This document shows positions 8,717 through 17,876 of a stretch of DNA of 64,000 nucleotides, piece by piece (position 1 is the stretch's first letter; each line of letters starts with the position of its first letter). Below the pieces are notes generated by a model. That model was not told the origin of the DNA and ran no database searches. It worked only from the letters and a program-made list of their open reading frames with translations. Origin of the DNA: Pseudobutyrivibrio ruminis (lineage in GTDB: Bacteria; Bacillota; Clostridia; Lachnospirales; Lachnospiraceae); assembly GCF_015057245.1 (NCBI RefSeq), contig NZ_SVET01000013.1, forward strand, positions 7,275-71,274, in the 5' to 3' direction. The translations under genes and the position numbers were made by a program.

Positions 8717-10317
8717 ACTCCCTGCCCTTTCGCTCTGAATTCCTTAGGGCTAATTCCATAAGTTTTCTTGAAAATATAACTAAAGTAATGTGGGTCCTTA
8801 TAGCCCACCTTTTCCGCAACTGCAGAGGTCTTCTCCTTTTTATTTAAAAGCAATTCCTTGGCATGCTCCATGCGCTTTGATGTAATGTATTCAACAAAGG
8901 TAGTTTTATTTTCTCTTGAGAACATTGCAGACAAATAGCTAGGAGAAATATTTATTTCTTTCGCCACCTCATTAAGGCTCAAGCTTGAATCACAGTAATG
9001 CTCGTTTACATAATTAATTGCCGCAGAAAGCTGTGACTTTGACTGGTTGCCTACCAAATCCTTTCTCTTTGCAATAGCCGCTCTAAACATATCTGAAACA
9101 ACATTCAATACTGAGTCACTTGTAACCTTTTCCAAGTTTCCTCTTGTGCTTGAATCCAAAACATTATCCGAATCCACCCCAAGTTTTTTCAGATAATCAC
9201 AAACGCACATGTACATAGTCATAGCAAAATATTTACAGAATATGCTAGAACTCAATGCACTTTTCGTCTGCTGATTTACAATGTTATCAAGGAAATCATC
9301 TATCTCAGATTCGCCGGCGTTTTCAAGGAAAAGCATGACAAGTCGCTGGTCGATTGTGTTTGCACTATCCTCGCCAAATGAACGCATAGACTCTACATCC
9401 TGCTCTGTGAAGATATGACCATCCGGATTAATAAATCGACAGCTAAGTCGTTTGTTTGCTTGCTGACAGGCTTTTGCAAACTCCGACAGTCTAGTTATCA
9501 CACCACTTTGTGCCAAATACCAATGTATTTCGTCATCATAGACCATACATCTACGATTGATATTTTCTATTAAATTAGTTGTATTACTTTCGATTGTGGA
9601 TTCATCGCCCTTAACAATAATTGCATAAGTATCCATATTCCAATGGAACACAATGTATTCTGGGCAGCATTTTAGATACTGCATCAGCTGTTCTGACAAA
9701 CGAGCCATGTGCTTTGAATACACTGGTGCTGTATGCATTCCTGTCATTGGGGTAAAATCCAAAAGAACCAGGTTGTAATGAGTAGTGTCCAACGAAAGAC
9801 CAAGCTCCTCAGACTTCTCATAAACCTCAGATACGGACATAGTTCCACTAACCAATTGATTAAAAAATCTGACTCTGGCGAACTGTTCGTATTCCTGACT
9901 TTCCGCTTTGAATTGATCTAGATATTTGTCTCGCTCATTTTCTTTATCAAGCTTACTTTTGGCATCGTTCATAACATCTCCAAGCTTATCCTTTGTAATA
10001 GGCTTTAAAAGATAATTATCTACGCCAATGCTGATTGCCTCCTGGGCATAAGAAAAATCATCGAAACCACTGATGATAATTATTCTTGTGTTTGGAAGTT
10101 CCTTTTTGATCATTTTGGACAGAGAGATTCCGTCCATGAAAGGCATCCTGATGTCTGTGATTAACACATCAGGCTTTGTCTGCCTAATAAGAGGCAACGC
10201 CACCTCCCCATCGGCGGCATCACCAACATATGCAAAGCCATATTGCTCCCATGGGAAGCTGGCCTTTAATCCGTCTCGAATGACAATCTCATCCTCAACT
10301 AAAAAAACACTATACAT
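8713..10317 (-). CDS. Response regulator with AraC output domain, YesN-like
   Basis: A 534-residue protein. The N-terminal receiver has acidic residues LVEDE and the phosphorylated Asp 55 in ITDIRMPFMDG, plus Lys in LLKPITK. A middle region of about 250 residues is of unknown role, and the C-terminal 100 residues are an AraC double helix-turn-helix (LSLNEVAKEINISPSYLSAMF, VGYKDPHYFSYIFKKTYGISP). It should be phosphorylated by the coupled kinase and activate sugar-utilisation promoters. It is the first gene of its three-gene unit. Confidence 0.91.
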   Translation of the reverse strand: MYSVFLVEDEIVIRDGLKASFPWEQYGFAYVGDAADGEVALPLIRQTKPDVLITDIRMPFMDGISLSKMIKKELPNTRIIIISGFDDFSYAQEAISIGVDNYLLKPITKDKLGDVMNDAKSKLDKENERDKYLDQFKAESQEYEQFARVRFFNQLVSGTMSVSEVYEKSEELGLSLDTTHYNLVLLDFTPMTGMHTAPVYSKHMARLSEQLMQYLKCCPEYIVFHWNMDTYAIIVKGDESTIESNTTNLIENINRRCMVYDDEIHWYLAQSGVITRLSEFAKACQQANKRLSCRFINPDGHIFTEQDVESMRSFGEDSANTIDQRLVMLFLENAGESEIDDFLDNIVNQQTKSALSSSIFCKYFAMTMYMCVCDYLKKLGVDSDNVLDSSTRGNLEKVTSDSVLNVVSDMFRAAIAKRKDLVGNQSKSQLSAAINYVNEHYCDSSLSLNEVAKEINISPSYLSAMFSRENKTTFVEYITSKRMEHAKELLLNKKEKTSAVAEKVGYKDPHYFSYIFKKTYGISPKEFRAKGQGV

Positions 10318-10339
10318 TATTCCCCATATCCCCTAAACT

Positions 10340-10942
10340 TTACTGCTCTGCTTTGTTCTTTAAATACTCTGAAATCATTGCGTACAAGGCGTCCGCTGTT
10401 GCCTCTACACCCATAAGCGAGCTATTCACGCAGAAATCATATCCTCTACTGTCGCCCCATTTCATTTTTGAATAGTAGTTGTGATATGCCTTACGTTTTT
10501 TATCATGTCTGAACATCTTTGCTTTGGCTTCAAGCTTATTTAATTTGTACAATCGACAGATACGTTCTGTCTTTGCCTCCTCTTCACCTCTAACGAAAAT
10601 AGAAATAAGTCCAGGAAAATCTCTCAATACATTTTCTGAACAACGTCCAACTACAACAAAGCTTTCTCCGCTTTCTGCCTTGTTTCTGATGAAGTCGAAC
10701 TGAAGCTGTGCGATTTGATCCTGCACACTTGAAGAATGTCCCCTAACTGTCCTGGTTAATCCCTGACGCTTGGTTTCTTCGTGCTTGTGAAGCTCCTCAG
10801 CATCTATACCATTTCTTTCCGCCATTTGATCAAGCATGTTGCGGTCGTAAAGTGGTACATTAAACTTTTCCGCCAATCTGGAAGCAATTTCGTGTCCACC
10901 GCTTCCGTACTCTCTACCTACTGAAATAATAAACTGCCCCAT
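10340..10942 (-). CDS. Cytidylate kinase-like protein
   Basis: A 200-residue P-loop protein of the cytidylate-kinase-like family. The nucleotide loop is SVGREYGSGG near residues 7-16, followed by YDRNMLDQMA and, later, VVVGRCSENVL. The family is common in clostridia and differs from true Cmk in its lid region; many members have no known substrate. A strong AAGGAGG precedes the start. It is read in the same direction as the YesN gene just downstream, with only 22 bases between, but is not obviously related to it. Confidence 0.75.
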   Translation of the reverse strand: MGQFIISVGREYGSGGHEIASRLAEKFNVPLYDRNMLDQMAERNGIDAEELHKHEETKRQGLTRTVRGHSSSVQDQIAQLQFDFIRNKAESGESFVVVGRCSENVLRDFPGLISIFVRGEEEAKTERICRLYKLNKLEAKAKMFRHDKKRKAYHNYYSKMKWGDSRGYDFCVNSSLMGVEATADALYAMISEYLKNKAEQ

Positions 10943-11015
10943 AAGTTTCCTCCTTCAGTATTGATTTATACTTATATTCTAATTGATTCAAGCAAAGAAG
11001 TCGAGTTTATAAGCT

Positions 11016-12365
11016 TTAGAAATATCTTACAAAAATGCTGATCATGGATACTGCTAGAACGATGATTGTTCCTGGAACTAGCTCCTTACAGTATGTAGCC
11101 CAGCTGATAGGATAACCTTCCTTACCTGCTGTAGATATACCAACAACATTTGCGCTGGCACCGATTGGTGTCATGCTTCCACCGATATCTGTTCCGATTG
11201 CAAGTGTCCATGCCATTGTAGACAAATCAACACCTGTTGTAGCAGCCAATGTACGGATAACTGGAATCATTGTTGCTGAGAATGGAATGTTGTCGATGAA
11301 TGCTGATGCAAAAGCACTTACCCAAAGGATAATTGCAATCATGAGGTAAGCATTTCCACCTGATACCTTTGCAATAAATTCTGCTATGACAACAAGTACA
11401 CCTGTCTCCTCAAGACCACCTACTACAATAAACAATCCAATGAAGAATAATAATGTGTGGTAGTCAACTCTCTTAAGAAGAGTCCATGCCTTGCGACCTG
11501 AAGTTGCAAGTGTGATGATTGCAATAAATGTACCGATGAATGCTACTGTAAGTCCTGTTGTAGCATGTGTTACAAGCAATACAACTGCTGTTGCAAAAAT
11601 GATTGTGCTTGTTAAGAAATCTTTCATGTTATCGATTTTAATTTCAACATCGATAGTTGCTGGATCAACTTTGTCTGCTGGATCCTGTAATCTATTTCTC
11701 ATTGTGAAATAGAAATAGAGAACGATGATAACAAGTGAAACTGCACCAATTGCACCTGTGTTCATTACGAAATCTGAAAATGAAAATCCCAATGATGTAC
11801 CAATGATAATGTTTGGTGGATCTCCACACATAGTGGCACTTCCGCCTAGGTTGGCACAAAAGATTTCTGCCATGATAACTGGAATTGGGTTGAACTTAAG
11901 TGTTCTCGCCAATCTGATAGTAACTGCTGCAAGGAACAAAATTACTGTAATTGAATCGATGAACATTGCAAGTACAGATGAAAGAATCATAAATGCAACG
12001 AATATTCTAACTGGCTCAAAGTGGGCAAGCTTTGCAATCTTGAGACAAAGCCAATCAAAGAATCCTGCTTCTGCCATTCCTTCAACCATGATCATCATTC
12101 CCCAAAGGAAAATGATTGTAGCCCAGTTGACGCCTGAAGTCTGCTCCGCAGATTCTCCTGCTTCATACCAGAAAGATGGTTTGAAAATACCTCCTATCGC
12201 CAGAGTGTTAACAAATGCCTCTACGCTTCTCATTCCAACACCAAAAACAAAAATGCTGGTAAGGGCTCCACACCCAAGAGTAACGTAATGCTTAGGAAAT
12301 CTATCCCAAACAATAAGCACAAACATAGAAATAAAAATTACTATAGCTAGTATTTCTGCTAACAT
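11016..12365 (-). CDS. Ion transporter of the ArsB/NhaD/SLC13 group
   Basis: A polytopic membrane protein of about 449 residues with the hairpin motif GGSATMCGDPPNIIIGTSLG and the repeat-like IGGSMTPIGASANVVG, typical of the ion transporter superfamily (ArsB, NhaD, CitM, OCA2-type P protein). Substrates in this group include arsenite, sodium/proton, citrate and dicarboxylates; the sequence alone does not decide. The open frame continues upstream to 12431, but the ATG at 12365 has GGGAG 9 bases before it and begins a natural hydrophobic N-terminus (MLAEILAIVIFISMF). Confidence 0.83.
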   Translation of the reverse strand: MLAEILAIVIFISMFVLIVWDRFPKHYVTLGCGALTSIFVFGVGMRSVEAFVNTLAIGGIFKPSFWYEAGESAEQTSGVNWATIIFLWGMMIMVEGMAEAGFFDWLCLKIAKLAHFEPVRIFVAFMILSSVLAMFIDSITVILFLAAVTIRLARTLKFNPIPVIMAEIFCANLGGSATMCGDPPNIIIGTSLGFSFSDFVMNTGAIGAVSLVIIVLYFYFTMRNRLQDPADKVDPATIDVEIKIDNMKDFLTSTIIFATAVVLLVTHATTGLTVAFIGTFIAIITLATSGRKAWTLLKRVDYHTLLFFIGLFIVVGGLEETGVLVVIAEFIAKVSGGNAYLMIAIILWVSAFASAFIDNIPFSATMIPVIRTLAATTGVDLSTMAWTLAIGTDIGGSMTPIGASANVVGISTAGKEGYPISWATYCKELVPGTIIVLAVSMISIFVRYF

Positions 12366-12402
12366 ATAATACTCCCTTTCTTTAATTAAAATAAATAAAA
12401 CT

Positions 12403-12427
12403 CGTGGACAATATATAATTGCCCACG
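12403..12427 (-). terminator. Terminator after the GH3 gene
   Basis: CGTGG-A-CAAT and ATTG-C-CCACG pair around an ATATA loop, followed on the minus strand by GAGTTTTATTTATTTT. It lies between the GH3 stop and the start of the ion transporter. Confidence 0.6.
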
Positions 12428-12475
12428 ACATTTTTTATTTTATATTAGGCTGTATTATTTTTAAAGTAAAAAATG

Positions 12476-15217
12476 CTAATTTATAGCGTTTTCCATCAAC
12501 TTTTTCATTGATGCAGAATTCTTTATAGTACCCAAAATATTAATAACGGCCTGTTGTAATTCTCCAAGTGCAAGATATGCACCTCTATCAATACCTTTAT
12601 AGGTAATCAGTCTGCTTCCGTCATCCTGTGTTTTTATACTGCAGAGACCTTGCTTTTCAAGTGATAATACCTTTTCACTTATCTGAGCATCAGCAGCGAC
12701 TACTATTGATACTTGCGCATCGCCACTCTTATCCAAAAGGAATGACCCCCATTTTTCGTATGTAATCATTGGCTCATTATAAACATAATTCTTGTTTACA
12801 ACAGTTACATATCCATCTGCCTCAAATGTAGGAGCTGTTTTAATCATTGCTTCAAGAATATGATCTGGATCGAAGCCTGGCATAATCAAATCACAACCTG
12901 CATGCAAATCATAAGCCTTTTCTGATTTAGAAGCCCAATCTGAAAGTACCATTCCAGTAGAACCCCAGTCGCTTTTAATAATATCTGTATTCAATCCTCT
13001 TTGGGATGAAGCATAAAGTCCATTAATCTTGTTACCAGAATTTAACAGACCTGCTGGTGCAGCTACCATTTGGCAAGCAGAGAATGGGCGAAGATAAAGC
13101 TCGCCAAAAGCCTGTCTTGATACATTAATATTTACATCCGAAGTACCACTTTCTTGATTATAAGTGGCCACATTCTTCATAATGACATCTCGGCCTTCAT
13201 ATCTCTTAACGCCAATAACAAATCCCGCGCCAAGTATTCCTGCAAGCGAAGGGTCCTCAGAATAAAATTCATAGGCTCTATTTCTCATAGGATTTCTGTG
13301 AATATTAAGAGCTGGTGCAATACAATAATCTATATTGTAGTATTCCATCTCCCTTCCATACACTCTACCCATACGAATCATTGCAGACATATCCCAGGTC
13401 TGGGCCATATTCATAGGCGAAGGAAAACATGTGCATGCCACCCCTTCGATTCTTAAACCTGATGGCCCATCAGCAAATGTTACCCCTGGAATACCAAGTG
13501 TAGTTGCAAACTGTGATGTGGTTCTTGCGGATATTCCAAGCTTATTCTTTTCATGAATAATATCAAAATTGAAGCGATTCTCGCTTTCTACTTTTGACTC
13601 ACCACATTCGCCAGCCACTATGCGGGCTAATACTTCCGGTGATAATGAAGAAACAAATTCCTCCATCGATACTTTATTTTTAATAACATCAAACAATGTT
13701 GTTGAGCCACACGGTTTGATATACTCCAGATTTTCATGAACCCTAGTAGGCATGCTATATGAATTCTCATTTACATAAGAAACATACTTGCTACCTTCTG
13801 TAAGATAGGTTGTAACCTCCTGTTTTACCGGAACATATTTATTTTCTGAATTGTAATCATCCCCTGATAATGAAGCTACCTTTATATAGCCTGTATCTTC
13901 CTCTGCTCTAGGAGATGGTGATAGGAATTTCAATTCCTTTGTAGGTTCCATAACATTTGTAACTCTTTTGATAATAGTCATTCTATCTAGAACAACCTTA
14001 GCACAAAGCTTTGTATCTCTTGAATTTGAACCTAGTCTAAAGAGATAGTCTCCCTTTTCCATTACCCATGCGGTGCTTTCCTCATCAAATGAGCACAATT
14101 CCATTATTGGAATCTTTATTGTCATTTCTTCAGATTCACCTGGTTTAAGCTTTCCAGTCTTGCCAAATCCTGAAAGAATCTGATATGGCTTTTCAATATT
14201 TCCCTGAGGCTGGCTGCAATACAACTGAACAACCTGACGTCCTGCGCATTCGCCTGTATTCGTAACTTTTACACGCAATACAACAGCCATCCAGCTTGCT
14301 TCTAAGTATTCTAATTCCATATCAAAGGATGTGTAGCTTAGACCAAAGCCAAAAGGAAATAGAGGTGTCACATCAAATGCATCAAAATAACGGTATCCCA
14401 CAAAGATACCTTCTTTATAATCGATTTCATTTGATTTTGCCGATTTGTTTAAAACTGATGGGCTATAGCAAGTCGAATAATCTTTGTACTTTTTAGCCCA
14501 CGTTACAGTAAGGCGACCGCTTGGATTTACTGCGCCCGTCAATACATCAGCTAATGAGTTGCCTGCTTCCATGCCAGGCACACCCATATAGATAATAGCC
14601 TTAATGCTTTTCATCCTTGCAACAGATGAAAGCTCCAGCATTCCGGAATTAATAACTAAAATTACATTTTTGAAAGAGCTGGCAATCAATCCGATATTGC
14701 TAAGCTCCGTTTCTGTGAGTTGGTATTGATTTTCACTACCTTCCTCACCTTCACTTATAATTCCGTGTCGTACTACATATATACACGTATCAGTACCTAA
14801 TATTGCTTCTGCCATATCTGCAACAGAAATAGGTACCTCTGGAGTGCAGCAACGTTTCCCCTCGAAGGCCAACCCCTTCTTCGCTACCTGCTTCTCCTTT
14901 TTGTCGTTAAGCTTTACCGCCTTTTCCATCTTACTCAGCCAGCTGTCGGTAGTTAACGTAAATCCGTTATTAAGCAAACCTTCTTTAACGTTTACAGTCG
15001 AATCCGTAAATACGTAGTTGAAGTATAGACCACAAAAAATTGTGTCTACTGCACCTGCACCAAACAACGCTACATTGCCCTTATTCATTGGTAAAATTCC
15101 GCTGTTTTTAAGCAACACCATACCGTCTGCGCCTAATCCACGAACTACATCTCTGTGTTCAGGAAATTGCATTTTGCTGGTTTTAGAAAACACTCCCCTT
15201 AAACGTTTGATGGCCAT
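12476..15217 (-). CDS. Domain-permuted GH3 beta-glucosidase-like enzyme
   Basis: A 913-residue glycoside hydrolase family 3 protein with its domains in reverse order. The (alpha/beta)6 sandwich comes first (VLLKNSGILPMNKGNVALFG), then a fibronectin-III-like domain (about 300-410), and the catalytic barrel last (about 560-830). This permutation is known from beta-glucosidases of Butyrivibrio fibrisolvens and Ruminococcus albus. The barrel keeps FADGPSGLR, YEFYSEDPSLAG and the nucleophile motif VLSDWAS. However, the usual substrate-contact KHFA-x-NNQE reads KNVATYNQE here, and VSERxLRE reads VSRQAFGE, so specificity or activity may differ. No signal peptide; it would act on imported oligosaccharides or glycosides. 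Confidence 0.85.
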   Translation of the reverse strand: MAIKRLRGVFSKTSKMQFPEHRDVVRGLGADGMVLLKNSGILPMNKGNVALFGAGAVDTIFCGLYFNYVFTDSTVNVKEGLLNNGFTLTTDSWLSKMEKAVKLNDKKEKQVAKKGLAFEGKRCCTPEVPISVADMAEAILGTDTCIYVVRHGIISEGEEGSENQYQLTETELSNIGLIASSFKNVILVINSGMLELSSVARMKSIKAIIYMGVPGMEAGNSLADVLTGAVNPSGRLTVTWAKKYKDYSTCYSPSVLNKSAKSNEIDYKEGIFVGYRYFDAFDVTPLFPFGFGLSYTSFDMELEYLEASWMAVVLRVKVTNTGECAGRQVVQLYCSQPQGNIEKPYQILSGFGKTGKLKPGESEEMTIKIPIMELCSFDEESTAWVMEKGDYLFRLGSNSRDTKLCAKVVLDRMTIIKRVTNVMEPTKELKFLSPSPRAEEDTGYIKVASLSGDDYNSENKYVPVKQEVTTYLTEGSKYVSYVNENSYSMPTRVHENLEYIKPCGSTTLFDVIKNKVSMEEFVSSLSPEVLARIVAGECGESKVESENRFNFDIIHEKNKLGISARTTSQFATTLGIPGVTFADGPSGLRIEGVACTCFPSPMNMAQTWDMSAMIRMGRVYGREMEYYNIDYCIAPALNIHRNPMRNRAYEFYSEDPSLAGILGAGFVIGVKRYEGRDVIMKNVATYNQESGTSDVNINVSRQAFGELYLRPFSACQMVAAPAGLLNSGNKINGLYASSQRGLNTDIIKSDWGSTGMVLSDWASKSEKAYDLHAGCDLIMPGFDPDHILEAMIKTAPTFEADGYVTVVNKNYVYNEPMITYEKWGSFLLDKSGDAQVSIVVAADAQISEKVLSLEKQGLCSIKTQDDGSRLITYKGIDRGAYLALGELQQAVINILGTIKNSASMKKLMENAIN

Positions 15218-15359
15218 AATGTAATACTCCCAAAATCAACAATTTTTTCCCTTATTATCCCCACAAAAAGCTTTTTTTTCGTTAGTGAATATGATACTAT
15301 CTTTTTATTTAAAATATGTGTCTAAATTGTTAACTTTGGCTAGTTTATAGGAGATTTTT

Positions 15360-16211
15360 ATGTTTAAAGATATGTTTGCTAATGATTCATCTCTATCTTT
15401 TGAAGTATTTCCTCCAAAGAAGGACGATGAATTCGAAAATTGTTACAAGGTACTAGACTCACTTTCTGAATTAAAGCCAGACTTCATAAGCGTTACTTAT
15501 GGTGCCGGTGGAAGCCGTTCAAAGAAAACAGTAGAAATTGCTTCTTATATTCAGAACGAATTACACACAGACGCTATGGCTCATATGACATGTGTCGGTT
15601 CTACTTCAGAAGACATTCTTGCAGTAACACGCGATTTAGAAGCAGCAGGGGTCAATCATGTGCTTGCACTTCGCGGTGACAAACCTCGCGACATGTCTGA
15701 CGAACAATTCAATCAACGTGTTTTTCCACATGCTACTGATTTAATACGTTTCTTAAATGAAAACACAAAGCTGGATATTTCAGCTTCTTGCTATCCCGAA
15801 AAGCATCCAGAAGCAATGTCTATGGATTCTGATTTAGCATTCATGAAAATGAAGCAGGATATGGGAGCAAAGATGTTTATCTCCCAGTTATTCTTTGATA
15901 ACGCAGATTTTTATCGCTTCAATGAGCGTGCAGACAAAGCTGGCATCACAGTTCCTGTAGTTGCCGGAATTATGCCTATTACATCTGCAAAACAGATTGG
16001 ATCTACAGTCACACTTGCAGGCTCATCTGTACCAAAGAAATTAGCTGACATCTGTGCAAGATATGGAGAGTCTGCAGAAGATATGCGAAAAGCCGGCATT
16101 GAATACGCAATCGACCAAATTAGAGACCTTCGTAAATGCGGAGTAGGACACATCCACATCTACTGTATGAACAAACCTAAGATGACAGCAGAAATCTGTA
16201 AATCTATCTAA
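15360..16211 (+). CDS. metF: Methylenetetrahydrofolate reductase
   Basis: A 283-residue MetF barrel protein that reduces 5,10-methylene-THF to 5-methyl-THF for methionine synthesis or C1 flow. Typical features are LSFEVFPPK at the N-terminus (the Glu is catalytic), VTYGAGGS, HMTCVGS, LALRGDKP, SCYPEKHPEA, KMKQDMGAKMFISQLFFD and VVAGIMPI. Length is normal for the bacterial enzyme. AGGAG sits 6 bases before the ATG. It is read together with cysE, with a 161-base hairpin-containing gap between. Confidence 0.95.
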   Translation: MFKDMFANDSSLSFEVFPPKKDDEFENCYKVLDSLSELKPDFISVTYGAGGSRSKKTVEIASYIQNELHTDAMAHMTCVGSTSEDILAVTRDLEAAGVNHVLALRGDKPRDMSDEQFNQRVFPHATDLIRFLNENTKLDISASCYPEKHPEAMSMDSDLAFMKMKQDMGAKMFISQLFFDNADFYRFNERADKAGITVPVVAGIMPITSAKQIGSTVTLAGSSVPKKLADICARYGESAEDMRKAGIEYAIDQIRDLRKCGVGHIHIYCMNKPKMTAEICKSI

Positions 16212-16372
16212 AACCAAGTTCTTCTAAAACCTACGCATGTTACGCTCTCAAGCCTAGGTATTACTCCGGTCAGCAATCACGCTTCCCTTGAGTAACACTA
16301 TACCTTGTTAGCTACATGCTATTAAATGTGATACAATAGATTTACATTTTACGATACCACGGGGGTACTATT
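16212..16372. repeat. Gap with an imperfect fold-back between metF and cysE
   Basis: GCATGT (16235-16240) and CTCAAG (16247-16252) are complementary to CTTGAG (16287-16292) and ACATGC (16314-16319), making a bulged hairpin with no T-run. It contains TGTTACGCTC, also present in the stem-loop at 23161-23179. It may be a small dispersed palindromic repeat. A cysE ribosome site (GGGGG) ends the gap. Confidence 0.4.
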
Positions 16373-17254
16373 ATGGATGGAAAAAAGATAGAGCAGGAAA
16401 TGCTCGAAATTACAAAAGAGCTCATGAAGGATTACAAATCCGACAGAGCTATAGATAAACTTGATACATATCATCAGCCAAACAAAGACAGCATCATCGA
16501 CATCACAATGAAGCTTCTTCGAGTTGTTTATCCTGGCTATTATCGTGATCACGTATACAAGGTCTACAACGTAGAAACCAACATCAACACTCTTATGGAG
16601 GATGTTGTTTACAATCTTAACAAGCAGATTTCACTTGTACTTTGCTACAACTCTATATTTGACGGTTGTGGTGATGAGATTTGCACTACAAAGGCTGAGG
16701 AACTTTCATTAGCATTCCTCAAGAAAATTCCTCATGTTCGTGCACTTCTCGACACAGATTTGCAGGCTGCCTACGACGGCGACCCTGCCGCTACAAGCAT
16801 CGATGAAATCATCTTTGCTTACCCTGGCATTTTAGCAATCACAATCTATCGTCTTGCCCACGAGCTATACTTACTTGGAGTGCCTATCATTCCACGTATC
16901 ATGACTGAGTACGCACACTCAAACACAGGTATCGATATTCACCCAGGTGCAACAATCGGTGAATACTTCTTCATCGACCACGGCACCGGCATCGTAATCG
17001 GAGAAACAACAGTCATCGGCAACAACGTAAAAGTATACCAGGGCGTCACCCTTGGAGCCCTTTCAACTCGCGGCGGCCAATGCCTTCGCGGTGTCCGCAG
17101 ACACCCTACCATCGAAGACAACGTAACAATCTACTCCAACGCATCAATCCTTGGAGGTGACACCGTAATCGGGCACGATTCCATCATCGGAGGCTCAACC
17201 TTCATCACCGAATCCGTACCACCCGAATCCCGCATCTACTACGACGTAAAGTAA
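16373..17254 (+). CDS. cysE: Serine O-acetyltransferase
   Basis: A 293-residue enzyme that acetylates serine with acetyl-CoA in cysteine synthesis. The N-terminal 160 residues are helical. The C-terminal part is a left-handed beta-helix of hexapeptide repeats (DIHPGATIGEYFFIDHGTGIVIGET, then NNVKVYQGVTLGALS) with the catalytic His in FIDHGTG. The helical region is longer than in the short Bacillus enzyme, and resembles the EpsC-type enzymes of clostridia. The second half of the gene uses noticeably more C-ending codons than the first half. The long fold-back begins immediately after the stop. Confidence 0.92.
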   Translation: MDGKKIEQEMLEITKELMKDYKSDRAIDKLDTYHQPNKDSIIDITMKLLRVVYPGYYRDHVYKVYNVETNINTLMEDVVYNLNKQISLVLCYNSIFDGCGDEICTTKAEELSLAFLKKIPHVRALLDTDLQAAYDGDPAATSIDEIIFAYPGILAITIYRLAHELYLLGVPIIPRIMTEYAHSNTGIDIHPGATIGEYFFIDHGTGIVIGETTVIGNNVKVYQGVTLGALSTRGGQCLRGVRRHPTIEDNVTIYSNASILGGDTVIGHDSIIGGSTFITESVPPESRIYYDVK

Positions 17255-17256
17255 CG

Positions 17257-17876
17257 GCATCATCGGGGTGTAATAAGCGGGGGACACCTCCCCTGACCCC
17301 GGCCCGCGCTATGGAGCTGTGGTGGTGTCATCGCATGAATATTATGTTTTTCTAAAGCACAAGGAGAGCATACTTTATTTACAGGTGTCTTTTGCAGGTC
17401 TGTACATTTTGTCGATTTGTATTTCTAGTTACGGACACACATATAATTGAGCTAGTATGGATTTCAAAAGTCATGGTTACCTTGGGTGATTTTGGAATGA
17501 GCTTAGAATAATAAAAACAGGTTTTGTAATATGTAAGCATGAGGCGCCATGGACGGCGCCGAGAGCCCGACAACGAAATGGACTGAGTTAAAGGGCGGTG
17601 CTTATATATACAAAACCTGTTTTTTAATTATTCTTAGCAAATGGAATATGAATCCAAGGAACCATAACTTTGGAAATCCATGCAGATAAACTAAAGTGTC
17701 CGTACTAGAACATACAAATCTCCAAAAGGTTCATCCCGCAACAAGACACCTGCAGTATGCTCTCCTTTTGTGCTAAGAAAAACTATAATATTCGCGAAAT
17801 CGACACCACCACAGCTCCATAGCGCGGGCCAGGGGCCAGGGGAGGTATCCCTACATCTATATTACCCCGATGATAC
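17257..17876. repeat. Giant imperfect fold-back between cysE and uppP
   Basis: Nearly the whole 620 bases read as two inverted arms of about 250-280 bases around a central loop near 17530-17605. Perfect paired blocks include 17301-17329 with 17802-17830 (29 bp), 17362-17374 with 17754-17766 (13 bp), 17382-17391 with 17743-17752 (10 bp), 17431-17438 with 17696-17703, and 17513-17528 with 17609-17624 (16 bp, followed by T-runs on both strands). The blocks are collinear, with small bulges between. The central loop holds GGCGCC-6-GGCGCC and GCCC/GGGC stems. The outer ends share ATCATCGGGGT. It holds no convincing protein gene. It could be a fold-back mobile element (MITE-like), a large structured RNA or a bidirectional terminator grown by inverted duplication. 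Confidence 0.85.

Noticed and set aside
11725..12288. Long plus-strand open frame opposite the ion transporter
   Set aside because: It mirrors the hydrophobic codons of the real membrane protein and has no start signal; the minus-strand protein has family motifs.
17379..17573. Minus-strand open frame inside the fold-back
   Set aside because: It lies across one arm and the central loop, has no ribosome site and its translation is low-complexity and basic. It is a by-product of the repeat.
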